From DATKLX01 sp035542155 (GTDB lineage: Bacteria; Chloroflexota; Anaerolineae; Anaerolineales; Anaerolineaceae), in contig DATKLX010000002.1 in NCBI GenBank assembly GCA_035542155.1, positions 1 to 7,148 of the forward strand: a DNA stretch of 7,148 nucleotides, written 5' to 3'. Made by a program: the position numbers and the translations under genes. Each line of letters begins with the position of its first letter. Position 1 is the stretch's first letter. Positions 1 through 4,695 of this stretch are shown piece by piece. Under the pieces are notes generated by a model, which saw only the letters and a list, made by a program, of their open reading frames with translations, was not told where the DNA came from and did not search any database.

Positions 1-63
1 AATCTCTTCCCGATCCGTTCCGTTTCGGGTGGCATCGACCAGGGTGGTTGTACCTTTAAACAC
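1..63 (-). CDS. Start of an unidentified gene running off the left edge (partial)
   Basis: Twenty-one codons are open from a GTG at 63 down to base 1, reading MFKGTTTLVDATRNGTDREEI if GTG is read as Met. A perfect GGAGG lies 7 bases upstream of the GTG (75-71 on the minus strand). An ATG at 65 is in another frame and has a tighter 5-base spacing; its reading (MCLKVQPPWSMPP...) looks less protein-like, so GTG is preferred. A promoter-like pair (TTGACG, 17 bases, GATACT) lies upstream. The fragment is too short to assign a family, and no function is proposed. The gene is divergent from the thiolase and may share control with it through the palindrome at 132-151. Confidence 0.5.
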   Translation of the reverse strand, partial: MFKGTTTLVDATRNGTDREEI

Positions 64-70
64 ATTTCTG

Positions 71-75
71 CCTCC
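71..75 (-). promoter_or_regulatory. Strong ribosome binding site deciding the GTG start
   Basis: GGAGG on the minus strand (CCTCC on plus), 7 bases from the GTG at 63. It is the main evidence that a real gene leaves the window on the left. Confidence 0.55.
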
Positions 76-111
76 AACCTTATCTTACAACCCCCTCTCA
101 GGTTTGCCAAC

Positions 112-140
112 AGTATCTTTAAGAAAGCCATATCCGTCAA
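112..140 (-). promoter_or_regulatory. Candidate sigma-70-type promoter for the left-edge gene
   Basis: On the minus strand TTGACG (140-135; 5 of 6 to TTGACA) is followed by a 17-base spacer and GATACT (117-112; 4 of 6 to TATAAT). The expected transcript start, near 105, leaves a leader of about 40 bases before the GTG at 63. The -35 box lies inside the 20-bp palindrome, so a protein bound there would be expected to block or alter this promoter. Confidence 0.4.
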
Positions 141-151
141 ATTTGACGGAT
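132..151. promoter_or_regulatory. Perfect 20-bp palindrome, probable operator
   Basis: ATCCGTCAAATTTGACGGAT is fully self-complementary (10+10, no spacer) and lies between two divergent genes. With no loop and no T-tract it fits a dimeric repressor or activator site better than a terminator. It covers the -35 box of the minus-strand promoter and touches a TTGACA at 151-156 on the plus strand. The regulator is not encoded in the window as far as can be seen. TetR, GntR or MarR-type proteins often control acyl-CoA genes through such sites, but assigning a family here would be a guess. Confidence 0.55.
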
Positions 152-223
152 TGACAAATGGGAAACAAGTGATCTACGCTTCCCAATGTGAGCGCGTGGT
201 TAACGGGATATGGGAGGGTCCGT

Positions 224-253
224 TTGGCGCGGGGGATGCTCTGATGGTAGAAT
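224..253 (+). promoter_or_regulatory. Candidate extended -10 promoter for the thiolase operon
   Basis: TTGGCG (224-229; 4 of 6) is followed by 18 bases and TAGAAT (248-253; 5 of 6), preceded by TGG as an extended -10 (TGn). The predicted start near 260 leaves a short leader containing the AAGGAG ribosome binding site at 270-275. A second, weaker possibility is TTGACA at 151-156 with TACGCT at 175-180, which would lie right beside the palindrome. Confidence 0.4.
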
Positions 254-280
254 CGGGGAAGTTGACGAAAAGGAGTTTCC

Positions 281-1498
281 ATGCCTGAAGCTGTGATCAT
301 CGATGCCATCCGCACACCGATCGGGGCGCTGGGGGGTAGACTGGCCCCGGTGCGACCAGACGACCTGGCCGCCCATGTCCTGGGCTGCATCATGGCGCGC
401 AGTCGCGTCGACCCGGCTCTGGTGGAAGAGGTATACCTGGGTTGCGCGAACCAGGCCGGCGAGGACAACCGCAACGTGGCGCGCATGGCGACGTTGCTCG
501 CCGGACTTCCGGTCGAGGTGCCCGCGCTGACGGTCAACCGGCTGTGCGCCTCGGGCCTGGCGGCGGTAAACCTGGCAGCTCGCTCGATCCGCACCGGCGA
601 CATCGAGATTGCGATCGCGGGGGGCGTGGAGAGCATGTCGCGGGCGCCGTACGCGTTGCCCAAAGCAGAACAGGGTTACTCATTTGGTAACCTGACCGCG
701 TACGATACCGCCCTCGGCTGGCGCTTCGTCAATCCCAGGATGGCCGAGCAGTACGGGGTCGAGTCGATGGGCGAGACCGCAGAAAATATCCACGAGATGA
801 CCGGGATCAGCCGCGAGGATCAGGATGCGTTTGCCCTGGGCAGCCACCAGCGGGCTATCGCGGCGATCGATTCGGGGAATTTCGCCGAAGAGATCGTGCC
901 GGTCAGCGCGCCGCAGCGCAAGGGTGACCCGACGCCGTTCACGACGGATGAGCGCCCAAGGCGAGATACCTCGCTGGAGAGCCTGGCGCGGCTGAAACCC
1001 GCCTTCCGCAAGGGGGGCACAGTGACCGCGGGTAATTCCTCTGGGTTAAATGACGGCGCGGCAGCGCTGCTGCTGATGAGCGCCGAGCGGGCCGGCTCGT
1101 TGGGCTTGAAGCCTCTGGCCCGCCTAGTCGGGTCCGCATCGGCAGGAGTTGAGCCGCGCACGATGGGGCTGGGACCGATCCCGGCGACACGCAAGCTGCT
1201 GGCGCGCACGAACCTGGACATTGGCGACATCGGCCTGGTGGAGTTAAATGAGGCCTTTGCCGTACAGGCTCTGGCAGTGATCCGCGAGCTGGGCCTGGAC
1301 CCGGAGAAGGTCAACGTCAACGGCGGCGCGATCGCCCTGGGCCACCCGCTGGGCTGCTCGGGGGCGCGGATCCTGACGACGCTGATCCACGAGATGGGCA
1401 GGCGAATGGCGGGCGAAAAACGGCCTTATTATGGGCTGGCGACGCTCTGTGTGGGCGTCGGACAGGGCGAATCCACACTTGTGGAATGGTTAGATTAA
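281..1498 (+). CDS. Thiolase, 3-oxoadipyl-CoA/acetyl-CoA acyltransferase type
   Basis: A full-length 405-residue thiolase. It should either split 3-ketoacyl-CoA into acetyl-CoA and a shortened acyl-CoA, or run the reverse condensation, in the cytoplasm. The nucleophile is Cys89 in NRLCASGL. The oxyanion Asn323 is in NEAF, His355 in GGAIALGHPLG, and the acid/base Cys390 in LCVGVGQG. The stretches GCANQAGEDNRNVARM (54-69), GWRFVNP and a RKGDP motif are hallmarks of the PcaF/PaaJ (beta-ketoadipyl-CoA thiolase) branch, from remembered family sequences. Substrate is not proven: no other beta-ketoadipate or phenylacetate genes are in the window, and fatty acid or acetoacetyl-CoA use is possible. 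The start is fixed by AAGGAG at 270-275, 5 bases before the ATG. It is probably the first gene of an operon with the SDR and lipoprotein genes. Confidence 0.95.
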   Translation: MPEAVIIDAIRTPIGALGGRLAPVRPDDLAAHVLGCIMARSRVDPALVEEVYLGCANQAGEDNRNVARMATLLAGLPVEVPALTVNRLCASGLAAVNLAARSIRTGDIEIAIAGGVESMSRAPYALPKAEQGYSFGNLTAYDTALGWRFVNPRMAEQYGVESMGETAENIHEMTGISREDQDAFALGSHQRAIAAIDSGNFAEEIVPVSAPQRKGDPTPFTTDERPRRDTSLESLARLKPAFRKGGTVTAGNSSGLNDGAAALLLMSAERAGSLGLKPLARLVGSASAGVEPRTMGLGPIPATRKLLARTNLDIGDIGLVELNEAFAVQALAVIRELGLDPEKVNVNGGAIALGHPLGCSGARILTTLIHEMGRRMAGEKRPYYGLATLCVGVGQGESTLVEWLD

Positions 1499-1538
1499 CC
1501 CATTTGACGAAAAATCGCTACTCTGGACATCATCGGGC

Positions 1539-1543
1539 AGGAG
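1539..1543 (+). promoter_or_regulatory. Ribosome binding site of the SDR gene
   Basis: AGGAG, 7 bases before the ATG at 1551, fixes this start. The 52-base gap after the thiolase stop shows no hairpin terminator, consistent with co-transcription. Confidence 0.6.
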
Positions 1544-1550
1544 ACCTTCC

Positions 1551-2585
1551 ATGAAGATCCTCGTCACTGGCTCCAGCGGCTTTATTGGCTCCCGGATCTG
1601 CCAGGCGTTGGTCCGGCAAGGGCACTCGGTGCGCGCGTTTCATCGCTCGACCAGCTCGCTGCGCGGGCTAGAAGACCTCGTAGTTGAGCACATCCTGGGC
1701 GACCTGACCCAGCCAACCACTCTCCTTCCTGCCCTCGAAGGGGTCGAAGTGGTCTTCCACACTGGGGCGTTGGTCGGTAAAGTAGCTGACCCGGCGAAGA
1801 GGTACGCGGTAACCGTGGAAGGCACGCGGGCGGTAGTCCAGGCCGCGCTGCAAGCCGGGGTGCGCCGTTTGGTGCATACCAGCTCGGCGGCGGCGCTGGG
1901 TGTGCCGGACAGAGGGCCTCTAACCGGCAAGAATCCGTCCCTCCTGGACGAGAACCACTCCTGGAACTATGCACCAGACGGCTGGCAAGATGGCTATGCG
2001 AAGTATTTAGCCGAGATCGAGATCCAAAAAGGCGTTGCCCAGGGCCTCGACGCGGTGATCCTCAACCCATCTGGCGTTTTTGGCGCGGGAGATGTCTACC
2101 GCACGTCCTCTTCTATCATCACCCAAGTCGCTCGCGGCCGCGTGCCGGTGGCCATCGAAGGTGGATTGAACGTGGTCCACATTGACGACGTCGTTGCCGG
2201 CCACCTGGCTGCCCTGGAGCGCGGCCGATGCGGGGAACGTTACATCCTCGGTGGACAGAACATGACTTTTCTGACTTTCGTGAATTTGATCGCCTCAGTC
2301 ACCGGTACGCGGCCAGCGCGCGGGGCGCTGCCGGCCTGGCTGGCGCGCAGCCTGTCTTCACCGCTGCGCTGGTTCCACGAGTTTACCGACCTGCCTGTCG
2401 ACGCCGAACTGCTGCGTCTGTCCGGCCATTATTTCTATTACACCACCCAGAAGGCCCGGGAAGAGCTGGGCCTTGGGGATCCCCGGCCGCCGCGCGAGGC
2501 AATTCAGGATGCCTGGGATTGGTTCCGCGACCAGCCAACTTCCCCTTTTTACCGCAAGAGCCAGAAGGCTAAACCAGGCGGATAA
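1551..2585 (+). CDS. NAD(P)-binding epimerase/dehydratase-like SDR protein
   Basis: A 344-residue extended short-chain dehydrogenase/reductase, of the NAD-dependent epimerase, dihydroflavonol-reductase and HpnA-like group. The Rossmann fingerprint is GSSGFIG at 7-13. The beta-strand with the active-site Ser is HTSS (Ser111/Ser112), and NPSGVFGAGD (172-181) and VVHIDDVVAGH (208-218) match the family's cofactor and core motifs. The active-site helix reads WQDGYAKYLAE: Lys151 is in place, but the position four residues before it, normally the catalytic Tyr, is Asp147, with a Tyr at 149 instead. Activity as a classical oxidoreductase or epimerase is therefore uncertain. The end is rich in basic residues (RKSQKAK). 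Placement after the thiolase suggests an acyl-CoA, polyketide-like or isoprenoid-derived substrate, but substrate and reaction cannot be read from sequence. Confidence 0.88.
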   Translation: MKILVTGSSGFIGSRICQALVRQGHSVRAFHRSTSSLRGLEDLVVEHILGDLTQPTTLLPALEGVEVVFHTGALVGKVADPAKRYAVTVEGTRAVVQAALQAGVRRLVHTSSAAALGVPDRGPLTGKNPSLLDENHSWNYAPDGWQDGYAKYLAEIEIQKGVAQGLDAVILNPSGVFGAGDVYRTSSSIITQVARGRVPVAIEGGLNVVHIDDVVAGHLAALERGRCGERYILGGQNMTFLTFVNLIASVTGTRPARGALPAWLARSLSSPLRWFHEFTDLPVDAELLRLSGHYFYYTTQKAREELGLGDPRPPREAIQDAWDWFRDQPTSPFYRKSQKAKPGG

Positions 2586-2586
2586 C

Positions 2587-3258
2587 ATGCGAACCCGGAT
2601 TTCACTGGTGAGAACACTTCAGCTCCTGATTGTTGCCGGATGGACTCTGGCCGGCTGCGGCAGAGAAAACCCGTCCCCCCAACCGACCGCAGCGCCTAGC
2701 AGGACCCAGTCTGCCCTCGCCGCCACCGAGAGCGCGCCAACCCGGGCGCCTCAACCTGCCGGGCCCTGCCAGCCGATCGAGGCTGCTTCAGCGGGAGAAT
2801 GGGCTCCAATCGCCAATCCGCAAACCGGTTATCACTTCGAAATACCGGCCGCCTGGACACGGGATACCGCAACGCAAAACGGCGTACTACTTTTTTACAG
2901 CAACCCGGTCCAGGCTAACCAGCCTGGCGGCGGCCCGTGCGGGCTGGTGAAGCTAGAGGTGATCATCGATGCGATCGGGAGCTGGATCGGTTGGGTTCCC
3001 GACCCTGACATGCAGCAAACGAAGGTCAGCGGCCTTCCCGCCTGGCGCGCGGAATTAAACCTGCCGCAATCCGACGGCCTGGAAGCGCATACATCTACGG
3101 TGTATTTTTCAGCGGGGAAGTATTTCTATACGGTCTCGGTAACCTACCTGCCTCCGGATGGGGCCAGCCGAGATGCTGCGAGCATTTTCCAGAAAACTGC
3201 AGACGCCATTTTCGCAAAGGTATTGAAGAGCCTGCAAATCCAATTGAGCCCGGCATAA
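2587..3258 (+). CDS. Secreted lipoprotein with PsbP-like or unknown globular domain
   Basis: A 223-residue protein with a lipoprotein signal: basic RTR start, hydrophobic segment about 10-20, and lipobox LAGC with the lipidated Cys at 24. Residues 25-60 are a Pro/Thr/Ala-rich linker. The globular part (about 70-220) opens with a TGYHFEIPAAW motif, as seen in PsbP-like and similar small lipoprotein domains; this is a weak resemblance, not an assignment. Cys61 and Cys118 could form a disulfide. The start chosen is the ATG one base after the SDR stop codon (TAACATG), which places the signal peptide at the N terminus; the frame stays open upstream to 2473, but that would bury the signal. The tight junction suggests translational coupling. 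It should sit on the outer face of the cytoplasmic membrane. Function is unknown. Confidence 0.8.
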   Translation: MRTRISLVRTLQLLIVAGWTLAGCGRENPSPQPTAAPSRTQSALAATESAPTRAPQPAGPCQPIEAASAGEWAPIANPQTGYHFEIPAAWTRDTATQNGVLLFYSNPVQANQPGGGPCGLVKLEVIIDAIGSWIGWVPDPDMQQTKVSGLPAWRAELNLPQSDGLEAHTSTVYFSAGKYFYTVSVTYLPPDGASRDAASIFQKTADAIFAKVLKSLQIQLSPA

Positions 3259-3262
3259 TGGT

Positions 3263-3775
3263 TTAGCCAACCAGCGCAGCGGACTCACCGATGTGCATGC
3301 GGGCGCAGGCCAGGCCGGAGCGGACCTGGTCCAACCCTTTTCCAACGATCCAGGCGGTTTCGGTGTAGCTTAGCCCTTCGATATCCACCAGGATGACCAG
3401 CACCCGTTCCTCCAACGGAAGGCTGGCGAGGAAATCCGCGCCGCCTGGATAGGCCAGGGAGCGAGAAACCGGACCGGTGCGGGCAGCCCGGCTAAGCTCC
3501 TGGCAGGCCGCCAGGACGCAACGTAGCACCCAGGAACGAAAGGAAGAACCCGGGTAACTTTTTATGCGCTGGTACGCGCTGACGATGCCCTGGGTAGTGG
3601 CTGTTTCCGCAGTTTTTTCATCCCCAAAGATATAGTAGGCCAGGTTGTAAGCCGAATCCTGGTGGTCCATGGCAAGGCGGTTAAAGGCTGCCAGGTCCCC
3701 CTGCCTGGCAGACCGGATCAAGCTGGTTTCAACATGCTGTAAGTAATTTTGGAGTCCCATTTTCGCTGCCTGCAT
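3263..3775 (-). CDS. Degenerate ECF-like RNA polymerase sigma factor
   Basis: A 170-residue protein with the two-domain ECF sigma layout. Region 2 (about 18-96) contains SARQGDLAAFNRL, AYNLAYYIFGD and SYPGSSFRSWVLRCVLAACQEL; region 4 (about 114-162) contains LPLEERVLVILVDIEGLSYTETAWIVG and a helix-turn-helix. It departs from the norm: the acidic DAEDAAQ(E/D)xF motif of region 2.2 is TAETATTQGI (55-64), and the recognition helix usually reading GTVKSRLHRAR is LDQVRSGLACAR (148-159). It may bind core polymerase weakly or have an altered role. The start is uncertain: ATG 3775 has GGGG 6 bases upstream, ATG 3760 is possible, and a TTG at 3781 is also in frame. Its stop lies only 4 bases from that of the convergent lipoprotein gene. 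No anti-sigma gene adjoins it. A promoter-like element shared with the sigma gene at 4099 lies upstream. Confidence 0.78.
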   Translation of the reverse strand: MQAAKMGLQNYLQHVETSLIRSARQGDLAAFNRLAMDHQDSAYNLAYYIFGDEKTAETATTQGIVSAYQRIKSYPGSSFRSWVLRCVLAACQELSRAARTGPVSRSLAYPGGADFLASLPLEERVLVILVDIEGLSYTETAWIVGKGLDQVRSGLACARMHIGESAALVG

Positions 3776-3825
3776 ATACAACCCCGAAACAAATGGACTG
3801 CTTCCTGACAGGATATCACGCGGGT

Positions 3826-3853
3826 GTTACGGAGACGTTTCCGAAAGGTTACA
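3826..3853 (-). promoter_or_regulatory. Possible second ECF-type promoter for the minus-strand sigma gene
   Basis: On the minus strand TGTAAC (3853-3848) is followed by exactly 16 bases and CGTAAC (3831-3826). This resembles the AAC-type -35 and CGT-type -10 boxes of ECF promoters such as TGAAAC-N16-CGTA. A start near 3818 would give a leader of about 40 bases to ATG 3775. It lies downstream of the shared element at 3872-3905, so the gene might have two promoters, or only one of the two may be real. Confidence 0.3.
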
Positions 3854-3871
3854 TTTTTGTGATCCGCTATG

Positions 3872-3905
3872 GATTAGATGCAGCAACCCCAATTTTCCTT
3901 CAGTT
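3872..3905 (-). promoter_or_regulatory. Shared two-box ECF-type promoter, minus-strand copy
   Basis: On the minus strand TGAAGG (3902-3897), a 16-base spacer, then CATCTAATC (3880-3872). It matches the plus-strand copy at 4051-4084 at 26 of 34 positions with identical spacing; the last 12 bases, CTGCATCTAATC, are identical. CATCTAAT resembles the CGTCTAA-type -10 of several ECF sigma groups. A start near 3865 gives a leader of about 90 bases to ATG 3775. Confidence 0.6.
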
Positions 3906-3962
3906 TTTGTTTGCGGCGAGTATCTACCTGAAAATTTAAATATCCTTTTCGATGAGTCAACC

Positions 3963-3996
3963 CTTCCCAGCCCTCCATTCCTTGGAGGGAGGGAGG
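3963..3996. repeat. Hairpin-forming inverted repeat in the divergent spacer
   Basis: CCCTCCA (3971-3977) pairs perfectly with TGGAGGG (3983-3989) around a 5-base TTCCT loop. After a small internal bulge the stem continues for 6 more pairs (3963-3968 with 3991-3996, one G-T). On the plus strand a TTTTT follows at 4001-4005, after GATAA-type sequence, so it is not a classic terminator. It lies upstream of both sigma promoter elements and could separate them, or be a protein site. Confidence 0.45.
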
Positions 3997-4050
3997 ATAA
4001 TTTTTACACTACTTATAAATATAAATCGTGTTAGACTGATCTCAAGCGAA

Positions 4051-4084
4051 AAGTGAAGGTAAACTCAAGATCCTGCATCTAATC
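4051..4084 (+). promoter_or_regulatory. Shared two-box ECF-type promoter, plus-strand copy
   Basis: TGAAGG (4054-4059), a 16-base spacer, then CATCTAATC (4076-4084), just before the canonical sigma gene. It is the mirror copy of the element at 3872-3905. A start 6-8 bases after the -10 would fall at about 4088-4090, leaving only about ten bases before the ATG at 4099, so the mRNA leader would be very short. The likely reader is one of the two sigma factors here, most simply the one it precedes (autoregulation). Confidence 0.6.
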
Positions 4085-4098
4085 ATTTGGGTGGTTGA

Positions 4099-4695
4099 AT
4101 GGAGACAGTCCATCTAATCGAGCGCTGTCGCAGCGGTGACGGGCTGGCGATCGGGGCGTTGGTTCAGACCTACCAACCGCCGGTTTTCCGTCTGGCGTTG
4201 TCGATCCTCGATGACCCCCAGGAAGCCGAAGAAGCCGCCCAGGATACATTTGTGGCCGCGATCCGCGCATTGGACACCTACCGGGGAGATTCCTCCTTTA
4301 CCACGTGGCTGTACAGCATCACGATCAATACCTGCCGGATGCACCTGCGCAAGGGGCGTTCCCGGCGGAGGCTGTTCCAGGCTTTGCAATCCCTCTTCGA
4401 ATGGAACCGCACGACGACTTTCCGCATCGAAGAACGGGTTGTGCAGAACGAGACGAACTCCACCATCTGGAAAGCGGTCCAGGAGCTGGATGAAAAACAC
4501 CGCGTCCCGATTATTCTGCACTACTACCACGATCTCCCGACCAACGAGATCGCCGAGATCCTGGAGATCAGCCCGGGGACCGTCCATTCGCGGTTGCACA
4601 CCGCCCGCGTACGGATCCAGGCCGCGTTACAGGCCAGCCCAGAACCAGAATGGCGCGAGGAATTCGAGCAGAAAGGCAACCCGCCAACGCGATGA
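4099..4695 (+). CDS. ECF RNA polymerase sigma factor (RpoE-like)
   Basis: A 198-residue group IV sigma factor that directs core RNA polymerase to a small regulon. Region 2 covers about 6-80: region 2.2 reads DDPQEAEEAAQDTF (38-51), and the -10 recognition part DTYRGDSSFTTWLYSITINTC (59-79), near the family consensus. A basic linker (84-91, KGRSRRR) follows. Region 4 covers about 122-178, with ELDEKHRVPIILHYYHDLP and a helix-turn-helix at about 148-172 (NEIAEILEISPGTVHSRLHTAR), which reads the -35 box. The ATG at 4099 gives the usual ECF N terminus; upstream GGGTGG (4089-4094) is a modest ribosome binding site. The stop overlaps the start of the anti-sigma gene (ATGA), so the two are translationally coupled and should be a cognate pair. 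A TGAAGG-N16-CATCTAATC element just upstream suggests autoregulation. Confidence 0.95.
   Translation: METVHLIERCRSGDGLAIGALVQTYQPPVFRLALSILDDPQEAEEAAQDTFVAAIRALDTYRGDSSFTTWLYSITINTCRMHLRKGRSRRRLFQALQSLFEWNRTTTFRIEERVVQNETNSTIWKAVQELDEKHRVPIILHYYHDLPTNEIAEILEISPGTVHSRLHTARVRIQAALQASPEPEWREEFEQKGNPPTR

Larger units (their letters stand above)
3776..4098. other. AT-rich divergent spacer between the two sigma genes
   Basis: About 320 bases without a convincing gene. It holds a TGAAGG-N16-CATCTAATC element facing each way (3872-3905 minus, 4051-4084 plus), an ECF-like TGTAAC-N16-CGTAAC pair on the minus strand (3853-3826), a hairpin at 3963-3996, and AT-rich runs including a tandem ATAAAT at 4015-4026. 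Base composition differs sharply from the flanking genes, as expected of a regulatory region. Confidence 0.7.

Noticed and set aside
85..663. Long minus-strand reading frame (192 codons) opposite the thiolase
   Set aside because: It overlaps the well-supported thiolase and the regulatory palindrome, has a composition typical of an antisense frame in GC-rich DNA, and matches no family I know.
2473..2586. Upstream extension of the lipoprotein
   Set aside because: The extra 38 residues overlap the SDR gene and would bury the lipoprotein signal; ATG 2587 gives a proper signal peptide.
3971..4005. Hairpin as an intrinsic terminator
   Set aside because: The T run is about 12 bases from the stem and no gene ends into it on the plus strand; both flanking genes point away.
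4650..4691. Upstream start for the anti-sigma factor
   Set aside because: It lies within the sigma gene; the ATGA overlap at 4692 is the usual arrangement and gives the expected zinc-finger N terminus.
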